A DNA stretch of 64,000 nucleotides from a bacterium (GTDB lineage: Bacteria; Krumholzibacteriota; Krumholzibacteriia; LZORAL124-64-63): the NCBI GenBank assembly GCA_016719645.1, contig JADJYS010000006.1:186001-250000 (forward strand), written 5' to 3'. The notes beneath the pieces were generated by a model that had not been told where the DNA came from, made no database searches, and was given only the letters and a program-made list of their open reading frames with translations. Position 1 is the stretch's first letter. Each line of letters begins with the position of its first letter. Positions 28,851-37,701 of the stretch are shown in pieces. The position numbers and the translations under genes are program-made.

Positions 28851-30910
28851 CCCTGATCACGACCGCCGGCAGCACGGCTCCCGGATGGTCCGCGCCGAAG
28901 TTCCACACGACGGCACGCGCGGCGCCCGCCGCGACCCCCGAACCCACGTGCCCCGTCACCGAGTTCACGGACAGGTTCCAGGTGGTCCCGCCGTCGTCCG
29001 AGGCTTCGACCAGCACGTTCAAGGCGGGACTGTCGGGATCGGCCAGGTCGTAGCTCACGTCGACCAGGCCCGAGCCGTCGCTCCTCTGCACGAACGCCAC
29101 GTTGCTCACCACGGGCGGTTCCGCGCCGCCGGCCACCAGCGAGTAGGCCTGGCTGCCGCCGCTGAGCGTCCCCTTGTGCCGCACGATGATCCGGTAGGCG
29201 CCGGCCTGGACCGCGGCGGTCTGGGCCTTCTCCACGTTGTCGCGCACGTTGTCGCCGCGGACCGCCCAGGCGCCCGGCGTGGCCGGGTCCAGGGTCCAGG
29301 GCCGGGTGACCTGGGCGTCGCTCACGCGTTCGATCCGCAGGTCGAGGTCGTTGACCAGCACGGTCTGCGTCGGGTTCAGCGTCCAGGGCTGCGCCGGGCC
29401 GGCCGGGTCGTTCCAGGCCAGGGTCGCGGTGACCGGTCCCGCGCCGCTGCTCCAGATCACGAGCGTGTCGGCTTCGCCCTGGGCCAGCGTCGCCTCGGTG
29501 ACGCGCGACGGGAACGCGGCGTCGCCGGCGATCAAGAGGGCGGCGGCCTCGGCGTCCAGCAGGCCCCAGCCGTAGGCGTAGTCGGGGCCGGTCGCAGCGC
29601 CGGCCTCGCTCGCGGTGTGGATGACGACGGCCTTGAGCGTGGCCGAGCGGGCCGTCTGGCCGCCGTGGACGTCGCGCCACTGCTGGGCCAGCAGGTGCAG
29701 CGAGCCGGCGGCGTTGGGGCTCGCCATCGAGGTGCCGTTGTAGCTGGCGTAGCTCGTGTTGCTGGCGGTGCCGCAGCTGTACAAACCGACGCCGTTGGCC
29801 ACCACGTCGGGCTTGATGCGCCCGTCGTCGGTCGGCCCCCAGCTGCTGAACGAGGACATCACGACGTCGGCGGGCTGGGTCCAGCCGCCCGGCACGTCCA
29901 GGACCGCACCGACGGTCAGCACGTTCTTGCAGGTGCCGCGGTAGGGGATGCAGTCGAAGCCGTCGGCGCCGCCGTCCTGCTCGCGCGTGGTCGTGCTCTG
30001 AGCCCAGTCGTCCAGGCCGGTGTCCCAGTAGTAGTGCAGGCCGCCGGGACCGGGGCCGTAGTTGGCGCGGTCGTTGCCCGCGGCGCAGACGATCAGGTAG
30101 AACGGGGCGTCGTGGGCGGTCTGGTCCCACTCCTGCGAGTAGCTGCTGTAGATGCCGAAGCCGGGGTCCTCGGTCTGGCTGACGGCGACGTCGCCGTACC
30201 AGTACCACGCCGACTGCGTGCTGTTGTAGTACCAGCCCGCGACGAACGAGTAGCTGTGGTTGGAGATCAGCAGGCCCTGCGCCGCGGACGCGGCCATCTC
30301 GGACTCGTCGTCGGTCCAGTCGTAGCTGTCCAGCCACGCGGCCGGCGACATGCCGTGCGCCAGGGGATCGACGCCGGCGGCGTTGAGCGTGCCCGCCACG
30401 TGCGTGGCGTGGTAGTGGACCGACGGGGCGCCGTCGCGCACGACGGTGCGGCCGCCGAACTCCTGGTGGCCGACCATGGCGGCGCCGGCGTCCCACAGGG
30501 CGAACTCGCCGGCCGCGTTGGCGCCGTCGAGGTCCAGGCCAGCAGCTCCGCCCGGCCAGAGACGGTCGGCGCCGACGGTCTGCGCGGCGACGAGGTTCAG
30601 CGTCTGCAGGAACAGGGGCCGGCCCCGCTCGGTGCCGACCAGCAGCAGCGAGGCGTCCCGGTTCAGGGCGCCCTGCGGTCCGGTGTTCGCCGCGAGCAGC
30701 TCGCGGTAGCGCGGCGTGCGTCGGGCCGCGGCGCCCGCCGCCAGGTCGCGGGCCTGCGCCTGCAGCTCGCCGACGCCGGTGCCCTCGGCCGGTGCGACGG
30801 TGCGGGGCGCGCCGGTGCCGCGCGTAGCGCCCGCCAGCAGGGCGCCGCGGCAGGGCGGCGGCCAGCGCGGCCAGCAGCAGGAGGCTCCGGCGGAACTTGC
30901 GGGTCGTCAT
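28828..30910 (-). CDS. Secreted S8 (subtilisin-like) peptidase, frameshift in signal region
   Basis: The catalytic triad can be read: Asp in FALWDAGA, His in HYHATHVAGT and Ser in NGTSMASPNAAG, with the oxyanion stretch CAAGND. A C-terminal beta-sandwich (SNVAFVQRSDGSGLVDVSYDL ...) follows. The continuous frame reaches back to about 30860, where the protein begins GALLAGATRGTGAP. The natural start is an ATG at 30910 giving MTTRKFRRSLLLLAALAAAL, a clear signal peptide, but it is out of frame by one base around 30850. The first ATG within the intact frame (30477) would omit the catalytic Asp. GGGAGG precedes the 30910 start, and the FlgD-tail gene ends 15 bases upstream, so they form an operon. 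Confidence 0.82.
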
Positions 30911-30924
30911 CTCGGGGCCTCCCG

Positions 30925-31689
30925 CTACTTCACCAGGGTGAGCCGCGCCGTCAGTTCGTCGCGGCGGTCGGCGCCGCGCACGCTCAGGCGCGCGAAGTAA
31001 GTGCCGCTCGGGGCGGCGCGGCCGTCGGGCCCGCGCCCGTCCCAGGCCGCGGTGTGGCGGCCGGCCGGCCGGTCGCCCTGCGCGAGGGTGGCCATCTCGC
31101 GCCCGCGCACGTCGAAGACCGTCAGGTCGATCGCGGCCGCGGCGCGCAGGTTGAAGGCCACGGTGGTGCCGGGGTTGAAGGGGTTGGGGTGCACCGGGCC
31201 GAGGCGATCGCTCGTCGGCGACGGCGGCGTTCCGGTGCCGCTGCCTTCGATCTCGAAGACGCCGCCCTGGTCGGCGCCGATCCAGCCGAAGCGGTCGGCG
31301 GCTTCCACCGCCAGCACGGCCGACGTCGTCGAGGCGTCCGGCACGGTCCAGACCCACGCGTAGGTGCCGTCGGGATCGGGCGGGACGAGCGCCTGGGCGA
31401 GCACCTCGGCGCCGTCGAAGACCGTGACGGTGATCGCGGCGGGCGCAGCCCCCCAACTCGACTCGTCCACGCTCCAGCGCAGCGTCTCCTGGTCGGCGGC
31501 CTGCAGCGTCTCGCCGCCGGCCGGGGAGAGGACCGCCACGAGCGGCGGGCGGCTGTCCAGGGTATCGGGCGCGGAGACGGCGCTCGGGGCCGCTCCGGCC
31601 GCGGCGGCGGCGAGCAGGGCGGCGGCCGCCGCCAGGGCCGGCAGGCGGCCGCGCCACGGCGAAATGCCACGGATCGTTGCGCTACGCAT
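30925..31689 (-). CDS. Secreted protein with FlgD-like C-terminal domain
   Basis: A 254-residue exported protein. After the signal peptide (LPALAAAAALLAAAAAGAA) lies one Ig-like domain (PPLVAVLSPAGGETLQ ... TYAWVWTVPD), then a linker and LGPVHPNPFNPGTT opening the FlgD-like domain that ends SGTYFARLSV...LTLVK. The ATG is supported by GAGGTG six bases upstream. It is the first gene of a two-gene operon with the subtilase. In relatives, such tails are associated with export or surface attachment, and the adjacent protease might process or depend on it (inference). The Ig-like part has no recognised family. Confidence 0.8.
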   Translation of the reverse strand: MRSATIRGISPWRGRLPALAAAAALLAAAAAGAAPSAVSAPDTLDSRPPLVAVLSPAGGETLQAADQETLRWSVDESSWGAAPAAITVTVFDGAEVLAQALVPPDPDGTYAWVWTVPDASTTSAVLAVEAADRFGWIGADQGGVFEIEGSGTGTPPSPTSDRLGPVHPNPFNPGTTVAFNLRAAAAIDLTVFDVRGREMATLAQGDRPAGRHTAAWDGRGPDGRAAPSGTYFARLSVRGADRRDELTARLTLVK

Positions 31690-31840
31690 GGCTTGCACCT
31701 CGGGAAAGGGGGCTCCGGGCGGAAGCAGCAAACGCCGCGCCGGGAAGGCATCGACAAGCCGAGGAAAGGCCGGACCGCGACGAGGAAGGGCCGTCCCCGA
31801 GGGGGGACGGCCCGCGAGAGGTCGGGCGGCGCCGGGGGAG

Positions 31841-32587
31841 CTAGTCGATGCCGTAGGAGACGGTCACCACGGCCTTGACGACCTTCTCGATGGTCGAGGT
31901 GTCGTAGGTGCCGTAGTCGTCGACCATGGTCGAGTTGGCCGGCGTGATCTGGAAGACGCCCTGGCTCGCCGACTGCAGCTTGCCGGCCTTGCTGCCGCTG
32001 TTGCCGGCCAGCATCTCGGCGCGCTCGCGGGCGTTGCGCGTGGCCTCGCCCAGCAACTCGAGCTTGAAGGCGTCCAGGTGCGCCACGAAGTACTCGGGCT
32101 GCCAGGACTCGAAGGCGACGCCGTCCTTGATCAGGTCGGTGGCGGCGCGCGCGACGGCCTCCACCAGCTTCACGTCGGCGGACTCGACGCGCACCTGCTG
32201 GCGCAGCACGTAGCCCTCCACGACGTTCGTCATGTGGCCGGCCTCCGACACGCGCTGGAGCGTCTCGGTCATCACCGGCTGCAGGATCACGGCGCCCTGG
32301 GGCAGGCCGCGGGCGGCGAGGAAGGCCTGCACCTTCGCGCGGTCGCGCTCGAGGCCCTGGTAGGCCTCGGCCAGCGACGCCGCGCGGTACGAGAAGTTGC
32401 CCGACCAGGTGGCCAGGTCGGAGGTGACCGTGCGCTCGGCGTAGCCCTTCACCACGATCGCCTGCCCCGAGGGGCGGACGTCGCGCAGGGCATCCGCGCC
32501 GATCCAGGCCGAAACGATCAGGCCGACGGCCAGGAACAGGCCCAAAGGCGCCAGTCCCCGCGAAGATTCCCTGACGTGGTCTGCCAT
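31841..32587 (-). CDS. SIMPL-domain protein (DUF541), membrane anchored
   Basis: A 248-residue protein with one N-terminal hydrophobic helix (APLGLFLAVGLIVSAWIG) acting as signal anchor, followed by a SIMPL/DUF541 domain: IVVKGYAERTVTSDLATWSGNFSY at the start, QPVMTETLQRV and VVEGYVLRQQVRV in the middle, and ERAEMLAGNSGSKAGKL near the end. Family members form periplasmic oligomers of unclear function; one mouse member interacts with IRAK1, hence the name. The ATG at 32587 has GGAGG upstream on its strand and matches family length. It is divergent from the gene at 32671, whose promoter overlaps its first codon. Confidence 0.88.
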   Translation of the reverse strand: MADHVRESSRGLAPLGLFLAVGLIVSAWIGADALRDVRPSGQAIVVKGYAERTVTSDLATWSGNFSYRAASLAEAYQGLERDRAKVQAFLAARGLPQGAVILQPVMTETLQRVSEAGHMTNVVEGYVLRQQVRVESADVKLVEAVARAATDLIKDGVAFESWQPEYFVAHLDAFKLELLGEATRNARERAEMLAGNSGSKAGKLQSASQGVFQITPANSTMVDDYGTYDTSTIEKVVKAVVTVSYGID

Positions 32588-32595
32588 GCTATCTT
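32567..32595 (+). promoter_or_regulatory. Predicted sigma-70 promoter overlapping the SIMPL start codon
   Basis: TTCCCT, a 17-base spacer and TATCTT on the plus strand. The -35 and spacer lie over the first codons of the divergent SIMPL gene, so transcription in one direction may interfere with the other. Confidence 0.45.
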
Positions 32596-32670
32596 GCCTC
32601 CGTGCCTCGCGCCTTCCGCGGCCCCCACGGCCGCGCCGCCGCCAGGATAGACCGAAAGGGACCGCCACGC

Positions 32671-33495
32671 ATGGGAAATTCGCGACTTGCGGCCGCCTTG
32701 CTGGCGGCGCTCCTGCTCGCCGCCGGGCCCGCCCGCAGCGGCGACGACCACCTCTGGGGCGCGCCCGCGGCGGCGGCGGAGCCCGAGGTGCGCGACCCCT
32801 TCTTCGCCTTCTGCGTGGCGCTGGCCGAGGGGGACTCGCTGGGCGTCTGGACGGGACGGGAGCTGGCCGCCCGGTTGGCCGCGACGGGCCGGCGCAGCAA
32901 GCTGCCGGTCGAGTCGGTCGTGCTCATGGAGCGCCGTGAGGTGCCGCCGGCGCTGCAGCCCACGCACCGGGACCGGCGCGCGACCCGGCGCTGGCGGGTG
33001 GAACTCGACGCCGACCTCGCCCGCCCGCTGCCCTACAGCATCCTGGGCTACCACCCCGGCACCCTGCACGTGTCGCGGGTCCTGGAGGCGCTGGAATGGG
33101 TGCTGCCGGGCACCTCGGTGCGGGTCGACGGCCCCGACGGCCCCGAGCTGCGCGTGGGCGCGATGCACGCCCTGCGCCTCGAGGCCGGGCACGTGATCCT
33201 GGACGCCGACGGCCTGGTCGACCGGCTCCTGGGCAAGAAGCTCGACGACACCTGGACCGAGGCCTTCGTCCTGGCCAGGGTCGAGGGCGCGGCCGATCCG
33301 CGGGAGAACGGCCTGAACGGCGTCGCGCTGGGGCGCGCCCGCAACGGGCGGCCCCTGAGCGGCGCCTTCGACTTCCGGCGCGACGAGGTGCTGCCCAACG
33401 GCCGGCCCGCCGCCCGCGCGCTCAGCGGGCTGTGCCGGCCCGTCGTGGCGCCGTACGAGCAGCCGGATCCGCGGGCCTGGTCCTGGCGCCCGTGA
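32671..33495 (+). CDS. Hypothetical secreted protein
   Basis: A 274-residue protein with a clear signal peptide (LAAALLAALLLAAGPARS). No family recognised. The mature part is acidic and globular in appearance. It contains RRWRVELDADLARPLPYSILGYHPG, which reads like a membrane-surface or lipid-binding segment, and GLVDRLLGKKLDDTWTEAFVLAR. No cysteine pair or metal motif stands out. GAAAGGGA lies upstream of the ATG and a TATCTT promoter before that, so it is probably a single-gene transcript. It ends 50 bases before the HAD phosphatase gene, which has its own promoter. Confidence 0.65.
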   Translation: MGNSRLAAALLAALLLAAGPARSGDDHLWGAPAAAAEPEVRDPFFAFCVALAEGDSLGVWTGRELAARLAATGRRSKLPVESVVLMERREVPPALQPTHRDRRATRRWRVELDADLARPLPYSILGYHPGTLHVSRVLEALEWVLPGTSVRVDGPDGPELRVGAMHALRLEAGHVILDADGLVDRLLGKKLDDTWTEAFVLARVEGAADPRENGLNGVALGRARNGRPLSGAFDFRRDEVLPNGRPAARALSGLCRPVVAPYEQPDPRAWSWRP

Positions 33496-33508
33496 ACGGG
33501 CGCCGCGG

Positions 33509-33537
33509 GTGACAGGCCCGGGCCGGGGTGCTATCTT
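33509..33537 (+). promoter_or_regulatory. Strong sigma-70 promoter abutting the HAD gene start (leaderless mRNA)
   Basis: GTGACA (5 of 6 to the -35 consensus), an exact 17-base spacer and TATCTT. The -10 ends seven bases before the ATG of the HAD gene, so the transcript should begin at or within a base or two of the start codon. Confidence 0.65.
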
Positions 33538-33544
33538 GCCCCGC

Positions 33545-34447
33545 ATGCGCGACAAGGAACGACAGGATCGCTGGCTGGTGGCCCTCGACGTCGACGGCAC
33601 CCTGCTGAACACGGAGTTCGAGGACGTGGTCCACGCCCGCGAGCAGGCGGCCATCCGCAGCCTGCGGGCGGCCGGCCACGTGCTGGCCCTGTGCACCGGC
33701 CGCAACCGCCGCTCGGTGGCCGACGTGGTGGGCAGCGCCGGCGGGGCGCTGGACGGCGTGCCGCAGGTGCTGCTCAACGGCGCGATGGTGCTGTGCGGCG
33801 ACCCGCCGCGCCTGCTGCGCCACGCGGGGCTGGAGCGGGAGCAGCTGCGCCGCGTGGTCGCGCTGTTCCGCGCCGCGGGCGCGCTGCCGATGATCTTCGG
33901 CACCGAGGACGACGGCGGCGACCTGCTGACCGAGAACATCGAGCCCAACGGCGTGCTGGGCACCTACCTGGCGCGCCGCCGCGACCGGGTCGGCGCGATC
34001 CGCATGGTCGACGACCTGCTGGCGCACCTGCCCGAGGCCGCGCTGGAGATCGGCACCATCGACCGCAACGAGGTGGCGGCGCCCCTGGCCGCGGCGATCC
34101 GCGCCGAGCTGGGCGACAGCGTGCGCGTGGTGCTGACCGAATCCCTGCTGGAGCGGGGATCCTACCTGTGGGTCGAGGTGTACCAGGCGGACTGCGGCAA
34201 GGGGGCGGGGCTGACGCTCCTGGCCGAGACCCTGGGCGTGCCGCGCGAGCGCACCCTGGCCGTGGGCGACAACTACAACGACCTGGACATGTTCACGGCG
34301 GCGGGCCACAGCGTCGCGATGGGCAACGCGCCGCCCGAGGTGCGCGCGGCGGCCGACCGCACGGCGCCGCACGTGGCCGACCACGGCGCCGCGGTGATCT
34401 GCGAGGAGATCGCCGCGGGCAGGTACCCGCAAGCGAGGGGGCGGTGA
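33545..34447 (+). CDS. HAD-superfamily phosphatase, Cof/YidA type
   Basis: A 300-residue HAD phosphatase of the IIB (Cof) class. Motif I is ALDVDGTLLNT (nucleophile Asp15, acid/base Asp17), motif II is ALCTGR, motif III the lysine in CGKGAGL, and motif IV GDNYNDLDMF. The large alpha/beta cap lies between motifs II and III. Such enzymes dephosphorylate sugar phosphates, PLP or flavin precursors; the substrate here is unknown. The ATG was chosen because an upstream in-frame ATG (33509) would put translation through the promoter. There is no Shine-Dalgarno sequence, matching the leaderless model. Its stop overlaps the decarboxylase start. Confidence 0.93.
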   Translation: MRDKERQDRWLVALDVDGTLLNTEFEDVVHAREQAAIRSLRAAGHVLALCTGRNRRSVADVVGSAGGALDGVPQVLLNGAMVLCGDPPRLLRHAGLEREQLRRVVALFRAAGALPMIFGTEDDGGDLLTENIEPNGVLGTYLARRRDRVGAIRMVDDLLAHLPEAALEIGTIDRNEVAAPLAAAIRAELGDSVRVVLTESLLERGSYLWVEVYQADCGKGAGLTLLAETLGVPRERTLAVGDNYNDLDMFTAAGHSVAMGNAPPEVRAAADRTAPHVADHGAAVICEEIAAGRYPQARGR

Positions 34448-35991
34448 TGGCCGGACGCGGCGACGACTGGCTGACCGACGGGGCCGGCGGCGACTGGCAG
34501 GACGGCGACTGGAACGACGACGAGTTCCGCCGCGTCGGCTACGCCTTCGTCGATCTCATGGCCGAATACCTGCAGGGCCTCGAGGGCCGCCGCGTCTACG
34601 GGCCGGTCTCGCCCGCGGGCCTCGACGACCTGTTCGCCGAGGACCTGCCCGAGGACGGCGCCACCAGCGCCGAGCTGCTGACCGAGTGCCGCGCCAAGAT
34701 CTTCCCCAACTCGATGGCCATCGGCAGCCGCCGCTACTTCGGCATGATGAACCCGGCGCCGCTGCCGGTGGCCGTGTTCGCCGACGCGCTGGCCTCGGCC
34801 ATGAACCAGAACGCCGCCTCGTGGCGCAACGCGCCGGCGGCGACGGCCGTGGAGAAGCGGGTCGTCCGCTGGCTGTGCGCGCTGTTCGGCCTGGGCGACG
34901 CGGCCTTCGGCACCCTGGTGCCGGGCGGCTCCTTCGCCAACATCACCGGCCTGAAGCTGGCGATGAACCGGTCGCTCGGGCGCAACCTCGAGACCTGGGA
35001 TCCCGAGGAGGCGCCGCACCTGGCCGCGACCGCGAAGCTGCGCTTCTACGTCTCGAAGCAGGCGCACTACTCGTTCCGCAAGGCGATCGACGTGCTGGGC
35101 CTCGGCCACGGCCAGCTGCGCAAGATCCCCGTGGACGGGCTGTTCCGCGTCGACCTCGCGGCGCTGGAGGCGGCCCTGCAGGCCGACCGCGCAGCTGGCT
35201 TGGTGCCCTGCTGCGCCATCGGCATCGCCGGCACGACCAACACCGGCAGCATCGACAAGCTGGACAAGCTGGCCGACCTGGCCGCGGCGCACGACTGCTG
35301 GTACCACGTCGACGCCGCCTACGGCGGCGCGGTGATGCTCAGCGAGAAGTACCGCCCCATGCTCAAGGGGATCGAGCGCGCCGACTCGATCACCGTCGAT
35401 CCGCACAAGTGGTTCTACGTGCCCTTCGAGGCGGGCGGCATCCTGGTGCGCGACGGCGACCTGCTGCGCGAGACGTTCCTGGTGCGCCCCGAGTACTACA
35501 TGGAGCGTCGCGGCGACGGCGCCGCGGCGCCCGACCCCCGCAGCTTCCACATGGGGGAGCGGGTCAACTTCTTCCAGTACGGCCTGCACGGCAGCCGGCG
35601 CTTCAACGCGCTGAAGCTGTGGCTGGCCGTCAAGAGCGTGGGCCGCCGCCGCTTCGCGGCCTGGGTGGAGAAGGACATCGAGCTGGCCCGGGTCCTGGCC
35701 GGCCTGCTGCAGAGCGCGCCCGAGTTCCGCCTGATCGGGCCCAACACCCTGGGGATCTGCACCTTCCGCTGGGAGCCCGACGGCGCCCCGCGCACGCCGG
35801 AGCAGATCGACCAGCTCAACCGCGATCTGCAGGAACTGGTCGAGCGCGAGGGCGACGCCTGGTTCAGCCACACCATCCTGAACGGGCGCGTGGCCCTGCG
35901 CGTCAACTTCGAGAACCGGCAGATGCGCCGCGAGGACGTGCTGCGCCTGCTGTCGGTGCTGCGCCGCGCGGCCGACCGGCTGCGACCCTGA
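34447..35991 (+). CDS. PLP-dependent amino-acid decarboxylase (group II)
   Basis: A 514-residue group II decarboxylase of the aromatic-L-amino-acid/glutamate/DABA family. The PLP lysine is Lys321 in TVDPHKWFYVP. Other signatures are FGMMNPAPLP near the N-terminus, LVPGGSFAN, CAIGIAGTTNTGSID and WYHVDAAYGG, whose Asp contacts the PLP ring. Overall it looks closer to the aromatic or tyrosine/DOPA-type enzymes than to GadB, but the substrate cannot be read from motifs alone. A GTG three bases earlier could also start it. It overlaps the HAD gene and is followed 16 bases later by the DsbD-N gene, so these form an operon. Confidence 0.9.
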   Translation: MAGRGDDWLTDGAGGDWQDGDWNDDEFRRVGYAFVDLMAEYLQGLEGRRVYGPVSPAGLDDLFAEDLPEDGATSAELLTECRAKIFPNSMAIGSRRYFGMMNPAPLPVAVFADALASAMNQNAASWRNAPAATAVEKRVVRWLCALFGLGDAAFGTLVPGGSFANITGLKLAMNRSLGRNLETWDPEEAPHLAATAKLRFYVSKQAHYSFRKAIDVLGLGHGQLRKIPVDGLFRVDLAALEAALQADRAAGLVPCCAIGIAGTTNTGSIDKLDKLADLAAAHDCWYHVDAAYGGAVMLSEKYRPMLKGIERADSITVDPHKWFYVPFEAGGILVRDGDLLRETFLVRPEYYMERRGDGAAAPDPRSFHMGERVNFFQYGLHGSRRFNALKLWLAVKSVGRRRFAAWVEKDIELARVLAGLLQSAPEFRLIGPNTLGICTFRWEPDGAPRTPEQIDQLNRDLQELVEREGDAWFSHTILNGRVALRVNFENRQMRREDVLRLLSVLRRAADRLRP

Positions 35992-36007
35992 ACCCGAGGA
36001 GCCTGCG

Positions 36008-36475
36008 ATGAGCCGTCGTTCGTTGCCGCTGATCTGCCTGCTGCTGTTCGCCGCCGCCGCCGCGGCCCAGGGACTGCGCGATTCCGCGTCCGTGGTGAAG
36101 ATGACGGTCCAGCCCAAGTCCGTGACCGCCGCGGTGGGGGACCCGGTCTCCTGGACCGTGACCCTGGACATCGAGAAGGACTGGCACCTCTACGCCCACG
36201 GCGACCCCAAGTACTACGGCATCGCGGTCACCGGCCTCGACAGCCTGCCGCTGCTCGGCGCCGAGGTGGCGTACCCGGCCGGCAAGCAGGGGAAGTTCCT
36301 GGGCGAGACGGTGCAGCTGCTCGAGGGGCGCCAGATCCTGACCGTCGGCGGGTTCCTGGCCGCCGAGCCGACCGGCCCGATGCTGCTCGAGCTGGAGCTG
36401 CAGGCCTGCGACAAGAAGTCCTGCCTGGCGCCGGCGTACCTGCAGATCCCGCTCGTCGTCGAGCCGAAGCGATGA
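36008..36475 (+). CDS. Secreted DsbD N-terminal-domain protein
   Basis: A 155-residue exported protein (signal peptide LPLICLLLFAAAAAA-QG) matching the N-terminal Ig-like domain of DsbD: SVVKMTVQPKSVTAAVGDPVSWTVTL, WHLYAHGD near residue 60, and the redox-type cysteine pair in LQACDKKSCLAP near the C-terminus. In DsbD this domain passes electrons from the membrane to periplasmic partners; here it is free-standing, without membrane or thioredoxin domains. It may act as a periplasmic thiol carrier or a sensor domain. GAGGAG precedes the ATG. Its stop overlaps the receiver-domain gene (ATGA). Confidence 0.85.
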   Translation: MSRRSLPLICLLLFAAAAAAQGLRDSASVVKMTVQPKSVTAAVGDPVSWTVTLDIEKDWHLYAHGDPKYYGIAVTGLDSLPLLGAEVAYPAGKQGKFLGETVQLLEGRQILTVGGFLAAEPTGPMLLELELQACDKKSCLAPAYLQIPLVVEPKR

Positions 36476-36840
36476 ACGGACCGCGCATCCTGCTGGTCGA
36501 GGACGACCCGGACAACCGCCGGCTGCTGCAGACCATGGTGCTGAAGCTGGGCTGCGCCGTCGACGCCGTGGCCGACGGCGAGTCGGCCCTGGCGGCGCTG
36601 TCCGGCGGTTCCTACGCCTGCGTGCTGATGGACGTGCAGCTGCCGGGCATCGACGGCCTGGAAGCCACGCGCCGGCTGCGCGAGAGCGGGCTGACCGGCC
36701 TGCCCGTGATCGCGGTCACCGCCCACGCGATGCAGGGCGACCGCGAGCGCTGCCTGAAGGCCGGCATGAACGCCTACCTGACCAAGCCGCTGACGCTGGA
36801 GATGCTGGGCAAGGCGTTGCGGGAGGCTGGGGTGGGGTGA
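36472..36840 (+). CDS. Stand-alone response-regulator receiver protein
   Basis: A 122-residue CheY-like receiver with no output domain. The acidic pocket is VEDDPDNRRL, the phosphoacceptor Asp lies in VLMDVQLPGIDG near residue 53, Thr in VIAVTAHAM and Lys in YLTKPLT. The VTAHAM and MDVQMP-like spelling is typical of receivers that work with hybrid kinases or phosphorelays. No kinase is adjacent; the only kinase in the window is 23 kb away and already has a partner. It is translationally coupled to the DsbD-N gene, which may point to a redox-linked signal (inference). Confidence 0.92.
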   Translation: MNGPRILLVEDDPDNRRLLQTMVLKLGCAVDAVADGESALAALSGGSYACVLMDVQLPGIDGLEATRRLRESGLTGLPVIAVTAHAMQGDRERCLKAGMNAYLTKPLTLEMLGKALREAGVG

Positions 36841-36843
36841 GGC

Positions 36844-36872
36844 TTGAGGTCGTCTTGCGGCTGTGGTAAATT
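36844..36872 (+). promoter_or_regulatory. Predicted sigma-70 promoter of the lipoprotein gene
   Basis: TTGAGG, a 17-base spacer and TAAATT immediately after the receiver gene stop, 49 bases before the lipoprotein ATG. Confidence 0.55.
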
Positions 36873-36920
36873 GTACCGACATCCCCTGACGACATTCCTC
36901 CCCTGGAAAGGACCGCGATC

Positions 36921-37625
36921 ATGGGCCTGACCAGAATCCTGCTCGCGACCGCGACCCTGGCGCTGATCGGCGCCTGCAACGACGCCACGCCGCCCGGCGA
37001 GACGAACAGCGACATCCGCGGTCGGGTCGTCGATGCCCTAGGCCAGCCGGTGGCCGGCGCCTCAGTGGTCCTGCAGTACGCCACGACACCGCCCATGACG
37101 GGGAAACAGGACAAGCCCCAGACCTCGATCGAATTCGGTTTGCGGGAGACGGGCCACGCCGCGGTCTGGATCAGCGACTACTGCGACGGCAGCATCCTGC
37201 GATGGCTCGCCGACGGGGATTTTCCCGCGGGAACCAGCGCGATCACGTGGGACGGGTTGGACGACGAGGGCCGGATCCTGCCGGACGGCGCCTACCAGTG
37301 CCACGTGGTGACGGATGACGGAGAACGCGCGTGGACCCTGCTGCTCCTGTTCCAGGAGTACGGCGGGTTCGCGGCGGACGCCGCCGTGGCGCCGCTGGCG
37401 GTCACCGACCATCGTGGCCGGTTCACCCTGGCGCAGGTGTGCCTGCCCTTCGGGTACGTCTACGCGGTGGACAACGGTCTCGGCGACATCGTCGAGGTGT
37501 TCACGATCAACCGCGACGTCCGGGTCTGGGCCTTCGGTGCCGCCGCCGGCGCCCGCGGGTCGAGCGCCGCGGTGACGGTCGATCCCGACGCCGGCGCCTA
37601 CGTCACGGTGACGCTGGACCCGTAA
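36921..37625 (+). CDS. Putative lipoprotein with carboxypeptidase-regulatory-like segment
   Basis: A 234-residue protein with a lipobox (LALIGAC, Cys at residue 19), so likely lipid-anchored. The mature start DIRGRVVDALGQPVAGASVVLQY has the spelling of carboxypeptidase-regulatory-like beta domains. The middle AGTSAITWDGLDDEGRILPDGAYQC closely resembles the hairpin of the FlgD-like Ig fold seen at the ends of the propeller proteins, but here it is internal and no PNPFNP motif precedes it. It ends at a strong hairpin terminator shared with the convergent P-loop gene. Function unknown; a surface carrier of small Ig-like domains is inferred. Confidence 0.75.
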   Translation: MGLTRILLATATLALIGACNDATPPGETNSDIRGRVVDALGQPVAGASVVLQYATTPPMTGKQDKPQTSIEFGLRETGHAAVWISDYCDGSILRWLADGDFPAGTSAITWDGLDDEGRILPDGAYQCHVVTDDGERAWTLLLLFQEYGGFAADAAVAPLAVTDHRGRFTLAQVCLPFGYVYAVDNGLGDIVEVFTINRDVRVWAFGAAAGARGSSAAVTVDPDAGAYVTVTLDP

Positions 37626-37637
37626 CGGACGATGCAA

Positions 37638-37695
37638 GGGATCGGCAAGAGGAAGCGGGCGGGGGTGCTCCCCGCCCGCTTCCCTTTGCCGATCC
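37638..37695. terminator. Long hairpin terminator between convergent genes
   Basis: GGGATCGGCAA and GGAAGCGGGCGGGG pair with CCCCGCCCGCTTCC and TTGCCGATCCC, giving a stem of about 25 bp with one small bulge. It lies exactly between two convergent stop codons, so it can serve both strands; the T tail is poor on either side. Confidence 0.75.
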
Positions 37696-37701
37696 CGTTC
37701 T

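Noticed and set aside
27971..31657. A 1,228-codon open frame on the minus strand
   Set aside because: It is an Arg/Pro/Gly-rich shadow of the secreted kinase-fold gene, subtilase and FlgD-tail gene, a normal result of very high GC; only its short signal-peptide part (near 30910) is real.
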